A stretch of 64,000 bases of DNA from JBBDRJ01 sp963766295 (GCA_963766295.1 CAVXYW010000002.1:1612001-1676000), one strand, 5' to 3'; positions 17,980 to 27,731 are shown, numbered from the stretch's first letter. The notes: a model not told the origin generated them from the letters alone. A program made the numbers and translations.

Positions 17980-18019
17980 GCCGCGCGCCGATCAATAGGA
18001 AAATCTCTCCTTTATCGGG

Positions 18020-18412
18020 CTAGCCCGGGTGCCGGGGACCGAGCTTCTTCGCCGATCCCGGATCCGACATCAGAACTGAATCGACTTCCCTTGGATCCAG
18101 GACGAGCACGTGAAGCGGAGTGACCGCTGTGAGCGTTGCCGTACGCCGCCCGCCCGTCTCCATCGACAGCTCGCCGACAACCTCTCCCGTGCCGACTTTT
18201 GCTCGCTTCGAACCGTCGATGGTTACAGAAGCCTCGCCCTCAACTAGGACGAAAACCTCCGACTCATAATCGCCCTGACGGCACAGCACTTCGCCGGCCT
18301 CGAGATGGCGGTCTTCGACGAGCTTGGCGATATCGGCGATCTGCCGGTCGGTGCAGCCTTGGAAAAACTCGATCTGCTTGAGCAGTCGGACGGCCTCGTC
18401 TCCCGCCACCAT
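18020..18412 (-). CDS. cyclic-nucleotide-binding-domain protein (no DNA-binding domain)
   Basis: The 130-residue protein is a single CNB/Crp-type beta barrel: EAGEVLCRQGDYESEVFVLVEGEASVTIDG, then the phosphate-binding cassette GELSMETGGRRTATLTA with the RTAT arginine. It lacks the helix-turn-helix of Crp. It may sense cAMP or act on a partner protein. It lies upstream of, and unlinked to, the ArsR gene. Confidence 0.87.
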   Translation of the reverse strand: MVAGDEAVRLLKQIEFFQGCTDRQIADIAKLVEDRHLEAGEVLCRQGDYESEVFVLVEGEASVTIDGSKRAKVGTGEVVGELSMETGGRRTATLTAVTPLHVLVLDPREVDSVLMSDPGSAKKLGPRHPG

Positions 18413-18634
18413 GCCTCCCCTACGAACGGATCGCGGACGTTTTTGAGCCTACCGGCAAGCGATCACGCAACGTCGCGGCCGACCACTCGAGGTCGACAAG
18501 GAAGATCGGCGTCGCCAGATAGCTGGCGACTTGCCGAAAAAGGATCAGTTCGATCTCGAGCTGTGCCAATGTCGTCAATTCCTAGCACAACCGAATTGAT
18601 ATCCAGTGTGAATTAGGACATAGGCAAACGGGGT

Positions 18635-19429
18635 CTAGCCTTCACCATTGAGGAACGGCAATACGGTCGGTACCAGTTCGGGTGCCAGAGTGATGTCGTA
18701 ATGCGTGCGGCCCGGCAGAATCGCGAGCCGATGCTGCGAGATGTTCTCCCGCTGCCACCCGGCGTCTTTAAGGTTTCCGCCGAGCAAGTTGAAGAACTCG
18801 GCCATGTGTGGCGTGGTGAACATGTCGTGGTCTCCGCAGACCAGCATCACGGGCATCGTCAGCTTCTTGACTTCACCCGAGAAGTCGTAGTCCTGCCTCA
18901 TGAAGTCGCCCATTCGATCTAGAAGCTTCGGAAAGTCCTCGGGGTGCGGAGCGACGGCCACATACCCGTCGTACATCGGTGTGCCCTTCATCTGATCGAC
19001 AGCCGCGCTGCTCATCTGAGCCTGAATAGGCCGCATCTCGGGATGGAAGCCATCAGTTGAGAAGCCGGCCGACATGACGACGAGCCGACGAATGAGCTCC
19101 GGATGCTGGATGGCCAGCCGGAACGCGATTCCGCCACCGAAGGAGTAACCCCACGCGTCGACCTGATCATGGCCGAGTTCCTTCACGATGAGCGCCATGT
19201 CATCACCCATGTCCTGAAGACTGAATGGTCGATCGCCGATCGCGGTCCGGCCGTGGCCTTGAAGGTCCACGAGTATTACTTGGCGCTTTGCCGACAGTTC
19301 AGGCAAATCCGGCGTGAACATGTCGGTAGATCCCATTCCCCCGTGCAGCACCAGGACGGGCTCCCCTTGCCCATGTATCTCGTAGTAGTAGTTGATTCCG
19401 TTGGCCTCGACGTATCCGCTCTTGGTCAT
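18635..19429 (-). CDS. alpha/beta hydrolase
   Basis: The 264-residue hydrolase has LVLHGGMGST, VDLQGHGRT, nucleophile elbow WGYSFGGGIAF, the acid loop LVCGDHDMF and the late His in LPGRTHYD. This is a complete catalytic set for an esterase/lyase-type hydrolase. It is the last of three minus-strand genes after a FAD oxidoreductase and an LLM oxidoreductase, with gaps under 90 bp. The intergenic 18413-18634 shows nothing recognisable. Confidence 0.87.
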   Translation of the reverse strand: MTKSGYVEANGINYYYEIHGQGEPVLVLHGGMGSTDMFTPDLPELSAKRQVILVDLQGHGRTAIGDRPFSLQDMGDDMALIVKELGHDQVDAWGYSFGGGIAFRLAIQHPELIRRLVVMSAGFSTDGFHPEMRPIQAQMSSAAVDQMKGTPMYDGYVAVAPHPEDFPKLLDRMGDFMRQDYDFSGEVKKLTMPVMLVCGDHDMFTTPHMAEFFNLLGGNLKDAGWQRENISQHRLAILPGRTHYDITLAPELVPTVLPFLNGEG

Positions 19430-19510
19430 CTTCCACTCCCCTCGTAAGTTGTCAGGAGGTCAGACCTCCGATGCGGGCGAAACTAATCGCTGGATGTACC
19501 CCAGCACGAA

Positions 19511-20422
19511 CTACCTGAAAGACGATGCGACTTCCTCGATGAACAGGTCGCAGGTGTCCTTCCGGCGCGGCATCGGACCCAGGGTGAAGTCCGGAATTAT
19601 GAACTCGTCCGCGCCGGCTTCTGCGTAGCGTCCGATGATCTCGGTCACCTCAGCCGGATTCCCGACTACAGCAGCTCGTCCGACATCGGAATCACGCTTC
19701 CCCGATAGCCACGTCTCATCGCTACTGAGGAATAGCAGCGCCTGGGTCGAAACCTTTATCTCGGAGGGATCTCGCCCTAGGTCCGCGCAGTGGTTTCGAA
19801 GGACGCCAACCTTGTGCGCGAGCACATCGGGCATCGTCCATGAGTTCCACTCGTCCGCATAACGAGCAGCGATACGCATAGTCCGTTTCTCTCCCCCACC
19901 GCCGATCAACAAGGGCAACGGCTGCTGGACGGGAGGCGGCTGATTAGGCGCATCAGATGTTCGGAAGTACTTCCCATCAAACGTCGTGCGTTTCTCACGC
20001 AGGAGCGGGATGAGCACCTGCACCGCTTCCTCGAAACGATCGAGGCGTTCCTTAACGGAACCGAGCTCGATTCCATAAGCGGCATGCTCGTTCTCTTGCC
20101 AACCGGCGCCCACACCCAGAAGCAGTCGCCCGTGCGAGATGTTGTCCACCGCTGCGGCGATATTCGCTAGAACGGCCGGGTGGCGGTACGTGACGCTTGT
20201 GACGAGTGGAGCAAGACGCAGCCGAGGAACCGCCGCAGCAAGACCGGCGATCACCGACCAGCACTCGAGTGTGTCGCCGTCCATCGGTGTTGTGTCCGGC
20301 GCGTTGGGCATGAAGTGGTCGGCGAAGTAAACGCCGTCCCATCCCGTCTGCTCGCAGTGCTGCGTCAGCTCGAGGATCTCGTCCCAGGTACGCATGGGTG
20401 ACGGCCAGATGCTGAAGCGCAT
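19511..20422 (-). CDS. luciferase-like (LLM class) F420/FMN-dependent oxidoreductase
   Basis: The 303-residue TIM-barrel protein begins MRFSIWPSPM, with DGVYFADHF, a PLVTSVTYRHPAVLAN strand and GRLLLGVGAGWQENEHAAYG, characteristic of the F420-dependent LLM group of actinobacteria. It would transfer hydride between a deazaflavin or flavin and an unidentified substrate. It sits between the FAD oxidoreductase and a hydrolase on the same strand. Confidence 0.88.
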   Translation of the reverse strand: MRFSIWPSPMRTWDEILELTQHCEQTGWDGVYFADHFMPNAPDTTPMDGDTLECWSVIAGLAAAVPRLRLAPLVTSVTYRHPAVLANIAAAVDNISHGRLLLGVGAGWQENEHAAYGIELGSVKERLDRFEEAVQVLIPLLREKRTTFDGKYFRTSDAPNQPPPVQQPLPLLIGGGGEKRTMRIAARYADEWNSWTMPDVLAHKVGVLRNHCADLGRDPSEIKVSTQALLFLSSDETWLSGKRDSDVGRAAVVGNPAEVTEIIGRYAEAGADEFIIPDFTLGPMPRRKDTCDLFIEEVASSFR

Positions 20423-20438
20423 CCGAGGAATCTAATCG

Positions 20439-21851
20439 TCAGGCGACCGACGCTGTGGACGCACCGACGAGACTTGCGAGGTTCTTCCGTGCCAGTCCGA
20501 TATTGGCGACGATCACTTCGAAGGCCGCGGGCACACGCGGATCGTCCATGTGCTTCGAAGCGCCGCGTGAGGGATTCAGGCGCGAAGCCCCGTCCCAAGC
20601 CGCGAGGTCGGGTTCGGCGCCGCGGACGGCAAGGCCGCTCATGCTCGCGTAGGCGAAACCGAGCAGATCCGAGGCTCGGCCGGTAAACACGACCGGCGGA
20701 CACAACCGGTTCTTGTCCGAATCGTCCTCTCGCAGTGCTTCAACCGCCCCCAGAGTCGCGGCACCCCAAGGAACGATGCCCGGCGTTATGTATTGCAAAG
20801 TAATGCGGTCCGAATCGAAGATCGGACGCGGCTGGGTAGGTCGAACCCCAACCGCCGTGCAGTCCACAAACACCTGGCCGGGGTCGGTGGCGACCGACCC
20901 CTGATCAAGTTCTATGCGTTGTGTCCCAATCCGCCGAACCTTCCCAAGGCGGACCACATCCTCGATCTCTTCGAGCGAATCCCGCTCGGCTGTGCTCAGG
21001 GTCGCGCCACGGAAGACCTCGGGTTCGACGCGGGGGTCGAGGCGGACGAACACCTCGCAATCCTCCAACCGGTGCGCGAAATCCGCGCCGTCCTTCGACT
21101 CGGCGGCGGCCTGCACCCAGCGAGCCTGCATCTGCATGTAAGCGCCGACGAGGTCGAGCGGCTGCATATATGCGCGATTGAATAACCAGCCATCTCGCGG
21201 CCGGATCCACCGGATGCGGTCCGGCGCGATGCCTTGATCGAGAAGCCAGCTGCATGTATCCATCGCCGTCTTGCCGGCTCCGATCACGATGTAACCGGTT
21301 GCCGGCTCCTGGAGATGGATCAGATCGTTCGGTGCCAATAGCCGGACACCTTCATCGACGACGAAGGCCGGTGTGTGCTTCGAGGGGATATCTGACTCGA
21401 CATACGTGGCGTCGACGAGCTTGCGACGCACTTTCACGGTGGTCACTTCGCCGGTGAGCAGCGAGACGAACTGGTGACCATCAGTGCTCTCCTGTTTGTA
21501 GTCGCTCATGCCGAAGAAGCGGACGCGTCCGGACGGCAACAGATCGCCTTCGAGCACTCGGCCGTAGTAGTCGCAGATCTCGGCTGCGCTGGCCCTCTCG
21601 TAGAAACCCGCGTTGATTCCAGACTCATCGATCCGGTCCGCACCCAGCGTTCGGGAGTTGACCCCGTAATAGGCCGACGGCTGATGCAGCCGAACGAAGG
21701 GGTATGCATCCAGCCAGTGCCCTCCGGGACGATGTCTCCGGTCAACCATCACTACGTCTGCGTCCGGCGACGAGGCGATCAAGGAGTCGACGAAGGCCAT
21801 CCCGGTTGCCCCTGCGCCGACGACTAAGTAATCCGTATCAATCTCACGCAC
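20439..21851 (-). CDS. FAD-dependent NAD(P)-binding oxidoreductase
   Basis: The 470-residue protein has an N-terminal FAD motif LVVGAGATGMAF and a second dinucleotide site YIVIGAGKTAMDT near residue 190. It lacks the BVMO fingerprint. Relatives are flavin monooxygenase-like proteins of unknown substrate. The GTG at 21851 has a purine-rich GGAGCGGGGG upstream. The divergent 46-bp region shared with a hydrolase gene is AT-rich and likely holds promoters for both. Confidence 0.82.
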   Translation of the reverse strand: MREIDTDYLVVGAGATGMAFVDSLIASSPDADVVMVDRRHRPGGHWLDAYPFVRLHQPSAYYGVNSRTLGADRIDESGINAGFYERASAAEICDYYGRVLEGDLLPSGRVRFFGMSDYKQESTDGHQFVSLLTGEVTTVKVRRKLVDATYVESDIPSKHTPAFVVDEGVRLLAPNDLIHLQEPATGYIVIGAGKTAMDTCSWLLDQGIAPDRIRWIRPRDGWLFNRAYMQPLDLVGAYMQMQARWVQAAAESKDGADFAHRLEDCEVFVRLDPRVEPEVFRGATLSTAERDSLEEIEDVVRLGKVRRIGTQRIELDQGSVATDPGQVFVDCTAVGVRPTQPRPIFDSDRITLQYITPGIVPWGAATLGAVEALREDDSDKNRLCPPVVFTGRASDLLGFAYASMSGLAVRGAEPDLAAWDGASRLNPSRGASKHMDDPRVPAAFEVIVANIGLARKNLASLVGASTASVA

Positions 21852-21897
21852 GAATACCCCCGCTCCATATCTAAAATCTAAAGAGTAAGGATAGTAA

Positions 21898-22758
21898 ATG
21901 GCCTTCTTTGAGAACGACGGCCTACGGCTGGGCCACGAAGACTATGGTTCGGGTCCGGCGATTGTGCTCTTGCACGGTCTGAGCATGTCGCGCAGGACGT
22001 GGGACCGCTTTCTGCCCTTTCTGGTGGAGCGATTCCGCATTGTCCGGCTCGATCAACGCGGGCACGGCCAGTCGTCCCACGCACCGGGGACGTACGTTCT
22101 AGACACCTATCTAGCAGACACCATCGCCTTCCTCGAAGGAGTCGTGAGGGAGCCGAGCATGCTCGTCGGACATTCACTCGGTGGCGTGATCGCTCATGGC
22201 GTTGCGCAGAGGCGACCGGATCTCGTCCGCTGCGTGCTGCTCGAGGATCCGCCGCTCTATGTCGCGAACAGGATGCAAGCGGGACAAGAACGCGGTGAAG
22301 CTAGCGCTGTCGCTTCGATGTTCCCGGCGATGCAGAAGCTCAGCCAAGAGATGCAGGAACGCGAAGCGTCTGTGGAGGAATGGGAGGCGATGCTCCGTAA
22401 CGTCCCCACACTCAACGGTCGCGGCACCATGGGGGAAGTGCTCGGCCCAGAGTTCACCCGCGCGATGGCCGACGCCTTCTCGCGGCTCGACCCCGACATC
22501 TTCACGCAAGCCATCGACGGGACGGCGATCTCTGGCGAGCCGGACCTTTCCAAGCCGATCGAGTGCCCGGCCGTCATCTTGCGCGCCGACCCAGCCTTCG
22601 GCCCCGCTTTCTCGGCCGACGACGAGGATCGATTCCTTCGGACTAACCGTCATGCCCGCGTCGTCTTGTTCGATGGCGCTAGCCACCAGCTCCACGACGA
22701 GCAGCCGGAACGATTCCTGCAAGAACTCTTGGCGCTCGCTGCGGGATTCAAGACCTAG
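21898..22758 (+). CDS. alpha/beta hydrolase
   Basis: The 286-residue protein has IVLLHGLSMSRRTW, LDQRGHGQSS, nucleophile elbow VGHSLGGVIA and the late His in GASHQLHDEQ. The family includes esterases, lyases and epoxide hydrolases. AAGGA lies before the ATG at 21898. It is divergent from the FAD oxidoreductase and its end overlaps the convergent transporter gene by 11 bp. Confidence 0.88.
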   Translation: MAFFENDGLRLGHEDYGSGPAIVLLHGLSMSRRTWDRFLPFLVERFRIVRLDQRGHGQSSHAPGTYVLDTYLADTIAFLEGVVREPSMLVGHSLGGVIAHGVAQRRPDLVRCVLLEDPPLYVANRMQAGQERGEASAVASMFPAMQKLSQEMQEREASVEEWEAMLRNVPTLNGRGTMGEVLGPEFTRAMADAFSRLDPDIFTQAIDGTAISGEPDLSKPIECPAVILRADPAFGPAFSADDEDRFLRTNRHARVVLFDGASHQLHDEQPERFLQELLALAAGFKT

Positions 22759-23629
22759 CTCGACCCTGGGTTCGCAGAGCACCGACGTATACGCCCGCGA
22801 TTATCAGAAGCCCACCAAGGATCAGTTCCGCACCAACCTGTTCCTCGTCCAGCCAGGCTGACGACGCGATGGCTATCGGCGGAATGACGACAAATATGTA
22901 AGAGAACCGAGACGCCTCCCAGTAGCGAAGTACGACAAGCCCTAGCACGAAGACCACACCGGAACCGAGGACGACCAGGTAGGCGATAGCCAGCCAGGTA
23001 GCGCGGCGCCCAGGGAGCTCTATCGAGTCACCGGCTATCAGAGTGACAACGAACAGGACCACCGCCCCAGCGATCATGCCCACTGCGTTCATCGCGATCG
23101 GATTGACGGGCGGAAGCCGTCGGACAAGGACAGAAGCCTCCGCGAAACACAGAACTCCTCCCAAGATCGCCAGCACCGATGCGATGGGGACGGCGTCCTG
23201 CAATGGCGCTCGCGATATGACGGCTACGCCACCGAGGCCGAGCACGCATCCGATGACGCCCGGAGCACGGATACGTTCCTGCCGCTGAGCCACAGCCAGT
23301 AATAGCGTCGCGAGTGGCACTAAGGCGAGCAGGGTTTGTCCCAACCCGGCGTGCAACCGGACAAGTGCGTAATAGGCGAACCCAAACGCACCGGCGAAGT
23401 TGAATAGTCCGTACAGAGCCGAGCCTGCTAGCGCGCGTCCACGAGGCCACTCGATGCGCAACACGGTCGTAACGACGACGAGCAGAGTGCCCGCGAGCGC
23501 GAACCGCAGTGTTGCTCCCCAGAAGGGCTCGAGCTCGCGATTGCTGAAACGGATGCTGACGGCGTTCCCGCCGGCGAAAACTGCGCTCCCTATAAACGAA
23601 GCGATCGCGATTCGCTCACCCTGCTCGGG
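22748..23629 (-). CDS. DMT-superfamily transporter (EamA family)
   Basis: The protein of about 293 residues has two EamA repeats and about ten hydrophobic helices (for example LRFALAGTLLVVVTTVL, FNFAGAFGFAYYALVRLHAGLGQTLLALVPL and a C-terminal ILGGLLIIAGVYVGAL). These are inner-membrane metabolite exporters. I take the ATG at 23629 (MPEQGERIAI); a TTG eight codons upstream is also possible and neither has a clear ribosome site. Confidence 0.85.
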   Translation of the reverse strand, partial: PEQGERIAIASFIGSAVFAGGNAVSIRFSNRELEPFWGATLRFALAGTLLVVVTTVLRIEWPRGRALAGSALYGLFNFAGAFGFAYYALVRLHAGLGQTLLALVPLATLLLAVAQRQERIRAPGVIGCVLGLGGVAVISRAPLQDAVPIASVLAILGGVLCFAEASVLVRRLPPVNPIAMNAVGMIAGAVVLFVVTLIAGDSIELPGRRATWLAIAYLVVLGSGVVFVLGLVVLRYWEASRFSYIFVVIPPIAIASSAWLDEEQVGAELILGGLLIIAGVYVGALRTQGRARS

Positions 23630-23696
23630 CATTAAAAGAAGGTAGTCGAGCAAGAGCCAATGACGCGGGAGGTAGTTGACGCCTTAGAATCCTGCA

Positions 23697-24428
23697 ATGA
23701 CTAACGGATTCGAAGACCTCAAGGCACTGTTCCTCAACTGCACAATCAAGTACGACGCGGCTGAGTCGCACACCCGTAGGCTGCTGGCGCGATCCGCCGG
23801 GATCATGGACTCACAGGGGGTCGACGTCGAGATACTGCACATCCTCGAGCACGAGATCCCGTTCGGGATGGTCAAGGACGCCACCAAGGAGAGCGGGCGC
23901 CCGCGCGACGACTGGCCGGCGATTCAAGCCAAGATCATGGACGCCGACATCCTCGTTGTCGGCACTCCTATCTGGCTCGGGATGAAGTCCAGCGTGTCGA
24001 TGCTCGTCATCGAGCGGATGTACGCATATAGCGGAGACCGCAACGAGAAGGGCCAATACCTCTACTACGGCAAGACGGCCGGTTGCGTGGTGACCGGCAA
24101 CGAGGACGGGGTCAAGGCGTGCGCGATGCAGATCCTTTACGCGATGGCCCACATCGGCTACACGATCCCTCCCCAGCCTGACTGCGGATGGATCGGCGAA
24201 GCGGGTCCGGGCGCCAGCTACGGCGACGTCGTCGAGGGCAAGGATGTTCCAGTCGGATACGACAACGACTTCACGTACAAGAACTGCACGATCATGTCGT
24301 GGAACCTGATGCATACGGCTCGTGGGCTCAAGGACGCCGGCGGACTACCGACGACGGGGAATCGAGCCGATCACTGGATGGAAGACATCAACGCCCGCGA
24401 CCAGGACCCGGAGCGCACGAGCTTCTGA
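23697..24428 (+). CDS. flavodoxin-fold NAD(P)H-dependent FMN reductase
   Basis: The 243-residue protein has the first strand KALFLNCTIKY and phosphate-loop segment AAESHTRRLL, and the flavin-binding VVGTPIWLGMKSS motif, as in the NADPH-dependent FMN reductase/WrbA-like fold. It could supply reduced flavin to the LLM monooxygenase 66 bp downstream; that pairing is inference. It starts at ATG 23697. Confidence 0.85.
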   Translation: MTNGFEDLKALFLNCTIKYDAAESHTRRLLARSAGIMDSQGVDVEILHILEHEIPFGMVKDATKESGRPRDDWPAIQAKIMDADILVVGTPIWLGMKSSVSMLVIERMYAYSGDRNEKGQYLYYGKTAGCVVTGNEDGVKACAMQILYAMAHIGYTIPPQPDCGWIGEAGPGASYGDVVEGKDVPVGYDNDFTYKNCTIMSWNLMHTARGLKDAGGLPTTGNRADHWMEDINARDQDPERTSF

Positions 24429-24494
24429 CCTCGCCACCCGTCGATTACCGAACGGAACGGGAATAATCTCCAGCCGAACCGTGTCCAATCGCAG

Positions 24495-25559
24495 ATGAGC
24501 GATCAGGAACAGAAACAACCGGTCCAACTGGGGCTCGACACCTTCGGAGACTTAACAGAAGGCGTCGATGGGCAGCCGATCACCCATGCCGAAGTGCTGC
24601 GCAATGTCGTCGTCGAGGCGATGGCTGCAGACCAATTCGGTGTCGACTTCTTCGGAGTGGGCGAGCATCATCGTTCTGACTTCTCCATCTCGTCTCCAGA
24701 AGTGATGCTCGCCACCATCGCCGGCCGCACAGAACAGATCAGGCTTGGGTCCTCTGTCACCGTGCTCAGTTCCGACGATCCGGTTCGCGTCTTTGAGCGC
24801 TTCGCAACCCTCGACGCCGTGTCCAACGGCCGCGCGGAAGTGATCCTTGGTCGCGGATCGTTCACCGAGTCCTTCCCGCTGTTCGGTTACGACCTAAAGG
24901 ACTACGACATCCTGTTCGAGGAGAAGCTCGACCTCTTCGCGAAACTCCTGCAAGGAGGTCCGGTGGCGTGGTCCGGCACAACGCGCGGGCCACTAACCGG
25001 TCAGCGCGTTTACCCGACGACGGCCAAGCGACTCACCGCCTGGGTTGGTGTCGGAGGAAATCCCGAGTCGGTCGTACGCGCTGCGCGTTACGGCTTCCCC
25101 TTAACGCTGGCGATCATCGGGGGCGATCCTCTGCGCTTCGCGCCGCTTGTCGACTTGTACCGCCGTGCGCTCGATGAGCTAGGTCATCCGGCATTTCCCA
25201 TCGCCGCGCACGGACCGGGCCATGTGGCGGACAGCGATGAACAAGCGCTGGACGAGCTCTGGCCGCACTACAAAGTGATGATCAACAGGATCGGACGCGA
25301 ACGCGGCTGGCCACCGACGACTCGTGAGCAATATGAAGCAACCGCCGGACCGAACGGTGCGCTCATGGTGGGCTCGCCCGACACTGTTGCTGAAAAGATC
25401 ATCCGGACGGTAGACGGGCTGGGACTCTCGCGCTTCACCCTTAAGTACAGTGCCGGCACTCTGCCTCACGAAGCGATGATGCGGAGCATCGAGCTCTTCG
25501 GATCGAAAGTGGCGCCGCGCGTTCGCGAGCAGGCCGCAGCTGTGAAGCCGCTGATCTAG
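24495..25559 (+). CDS. LLM class flavin-dependent monooxygenase
   Basis: The 354-residue luciferase-like protein has QLGLDTFGD, DFFGVGEHHRSDF with the catalytic-type histidines, RLGSSVTVLSSDDPVRVFERFATLDAVSNGRAEVILGRGSF and a C-terminal GSPDTVAEKI segment. It likely uses FMNH2, with the upstream flavin reductase as partner. Its stop overlaps the convergent HxlR gene by 4 bp. Confidence 0.9.
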   Translation: MSDQEQKQPVQLGLDTFGDLTEGVDGQPITHAEVLRNVVVEAMAADQFGVDFFGVGEHHRSDFSISSPEVMLATIAGRTEQIRLGSSVTVLSSDDPVRVFERFATLDAVSNGRAEVILGRGSFTESFPLFGYDLKDYDILFEEKLDLFAKLLQGGPVAWSGTTRGPLTGQRVYPTTAKRLTAWVGVGGNPESVVRAARYGFPLTLAIIGGDPLRFAPLVDLYRRALDELGHPAFPIAAHGPGHVADSDEQALDELWPHYKVMINRIGRERGWPPTTREQYEATAGPNGALMVGSPDTVAEKIIRTVDGLGLSRFTLKYSAGTLPHEAMMRSIELFGSKVAPRVREQAAAVKPLI

Positions 25560-26266
25560 CCGACCGAGTTCAAGACCGCTTCGTCGACGTGCAACGGTTG
25601 CGGCCCGCTTTCGTGATCGCGGTGCCAGGTGGGGAGCGCCCGGGCCAATGACCGCAGACCCCTTACTTCGATCGCGCCGGTACGCAGGGCTTGGCCCCAT
25701 TTGATGTCACCCAGATGCCATCGAGCAAACATCACCGGATCATTGATCACGACGACCAGCTCCTCGTCGCCGCCGGGATACTTCTCGCAGACCTCGGCGT
25801 CGCCTCGCTCGACCAATAGCCACCCGGGTCTGTTGGGCTTGAGTGTCGGAAAATCGAAGCGGATGAGAACCCTTCGCTGAGGGAGGCGCTCGCGATCGAG
25901 GAAAAACATGGCCCACATCCACAACACCACGCCGGGATGCGCCTGCTCGGGCGTTAGATCCGCCCACTTCGAAGCCCATTGCCCGAGCGCCACCATCACG
26001 TTCGTTAGTTCGAGGCCGGCTTCGGTGGGCTCATAGACCGAACCGGGGCCTTCGGCCTTGGGGTGAATCTCGATCACACCGGCTCGCTCCAGATCCCGCA
26101 AACGCCTCGAGAGCAAGCCTCGTGAGAGACCCGGCGAGCTACCGGCGATCTCGTTGAAGGTGCGGCAGCCCAAGATGACGATGTTGCGCATGATGATGAT
26201 CGACCAGCGCTCGGCCACGAGCTCAGAAGCTCTAGCGATCGGGCAGTACTGACCGTACGTCCGCAT
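25556..26266 (-). CDS. HxlR-family transcriptional regulator with C-terminal extension
   Basis: The 236-residue protein has an HxlR winged helix at the N-terminus: YCPIARASELVAERWSIIIMRNI, FNEIAGSSPGLSRGLLSRRLRDLERAGVI. The second half is an SCP2/ligand-pocket-like domain found in some actinobacterial HxlR proteins. The ATG at 26266 is chosen; a GTG two codons upstream is possible. It is divergent from a flavin monooxygenase and the shared region carries matching palindromes. Confidence 0.88.
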   Translation of the reverse strand: MRTYGQYCPIARASELVAERWSIIIMRNIVILGCRTFNEIAGSSPGLSRGLLSRRLRDLERAGVIEIHPKAEGPGSVYEPTEAGLELTNVMVALGQWASKWADLTPEQAHPGVVLWMWAMFFLDRERLPQRRVLIRFDFPTLKPNRPGWLLVERGDAEVCEKYPGGDEELVVVINDPVMFARWHLGDIKWGQALRTGAIEVRGLRSLARALPTWHRDHESGPQPLHVDEAVLNSVG

Positions 26267-26301
26267 GACCACAGCTTGTCACCAGCGGATACCCGACGCC
26301 A

Positions 26302-26329
26302 GTTCACTTTCTGAACCTGTGAAGTTCAC
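26302..26329. promoter_or_regulatory. paired palindromes, likely HxlR operator
   Basis: GTTCA-CTTTC-TGAAC (26302-26316) and GTGAA-G-TTCAC (26319-26329) are two inverted repeats in the divergent region. AGTTCACTT recurs exactly at 26301-26309 and 26323-26331, 22 bp apart (two helical turns). This fits side-by-side binding of a dimeric repressor controlling both directions. Confidence 0.6.
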
Positions 26330-26400
26330 TTCTAGTACTTGTCCGGTGCTGGGGAAGGGAGCACATTGAGGTTCACGAGCAAGGTCGGGAGAGGGATGAC

Positions 26401-27624
26401 ATGACAGAAGCCGTTGATATCGCAGTGATCGGGGGCGGACAGGCCGGGCTCTCTCTGAGCCACGAGCTCTCTCAGGCGGACGTCGAACACGTCATCCTCG
26501 AGCGCGGACGGGTGGGCGAGAGCTGGCGCGGGCGTTGGGACAGTTTCTGCCTGGTCACTCCCAACTGGACCGTGCTGCTGCCCGACGGGCACTACAAAGG
26601 GGACGATCCGGATGGATTCATGCCCCGAGACGACATAGTGGACCACCTCGTCGGCTACGCCGAGGGATTCAACGCGCCGGTCCGCGAGGGCATCGAAGTG
26701 TGCGCATTGAACCCGAATGACGAAGGCGGCTTCCTGTTGAACACGTCCTCGGGCGGCATGCGAGCGCGAGACGTCGTGCTCGCCTCGGGCGGTTACCAGA
26801 AGCCTCATCGACCGGCGAGCGCCGACCAGCTGCCGGCATCACTTCACGTCATCGACGCTGAGGACTACACGAATCCGGGCGCTCTTCCGGACGGGAAGGC
26901 ATTGGTGATCGGTAGCGGACAGACCGGCTGCCAGCTGGCCGAGGAACTCGCTGAGAACGGACGGGACGTATATCTGGCCTGCGGTCGCGCGCCCTGGATA
27001 CATCGAAGGTTCGAGGGACGGGACTTCGTCTCGTGGGTCAACGAGACAGCATTCCCGGACGCCAAGTTGTCCGATCTTCCGAGTCCGGCCATGCGATTGA
27101 TTGCCAATGTCCTGGCCAGCGGCCGCGGAGGTGGACACGACCTGCATTACCGAACGCTGCAGGCCATGGGCGTAAATCTGCTCGGGCATTTCATCGGCGT
27201 CCAAGACGGTGCGGCCCACTTCGCACCCGATCTTGCAGAGTCCGTTGCGTTCGGCGATGCACGCTACGGCGATATCTGCGGGGCGATCAGGAAGAGTTGC
27301 ACGGAGCGCGGTGTCGATTCACCCGAGATGCCGCCGCCTGCACCTTTCGAGGCGAAACCGCCGGAGAGGCTCAAACTCGACGGCTTCGGTGCCGTCATCT
27401 GCACGTCCGGATACCGACCGGACTTCGCACGTTGGGTCGGCTTCCCTGAGGCGTTCGACGAGATGGGATTCCCGATCCAAACCGACGGCTCCAGCACTAT
27501 CGTGCCCGGGCTGCACTTCATGGGCGTCCACTTCCAACGCAAGCGCAAGTCCGCGACGTTCATGGGAGTTGCTGAAGATGCCGCGGTCCTCGCCGAACGG
27601 ATCGTTGACGGACTACGAGCCTAG
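26401..27624 (+). CDS. FAD-dependent monooxygenase (FMO/YUCCA-like)
   Basis: The 407-residue protein has FAD motif IAVIGGGQAGLSLS, the ERGRVGESWRGRWDSF segment of FMO-like enzymes and a second NAD(P)H motif LVIGSGQTGCQLA. No BVMO fingerprint is present. Regulation by the divergent HxlR gene is likely. The substrate is unknown; a role in detoxification or catabolism is inference. The start at ATG 26401 follows GGGAGAGGG. Confidence 0.85.
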   Translation: MTEAVDIAVIGGGQAGLSLSHELSQADVEHVILERGRVGESWRGRWDSFCLVTPNWTVLLPDGHYKGDDPDGFMPRDDIVDHLVGYAEGFNAPVREGIEVCALNPNDEGGFLLNTSSGGMRARDVVLASGGYQKPHRPASADQLPASLHVIDAEDYTNPGALPDGKALVIGSGQTGCQLAEELAENGRDVYLACGRAPWIHRRFEGRDFVSWVNETAFPDAKLSDLPSPAMRLIANVLASGRGGGHDLHYRTLQAMGVNLLGHFIGVQDGAAHFAPDLAESVAFGDARYGDICGAIRKSCTERGVDSPEMPPPAPFEAKPPERLKLDGFGAVICTSGYRPDFARWVGFPEAFDEMGFPIQTDGSSTIVPGLHFMGVHFQRKRKSATFMGVAEDAAVLAERIVDGLRA

Positions 27625-27731
27625 GTCGACTCGGTCTCGACCGACCTTGTCTGACTCCTAGCCCCGGCCACTTCGACCGATTCCTGGGCCACCGCGCCGG
27701 GTAAGAATGAGGCGTCGACCAGGAGGCCACA

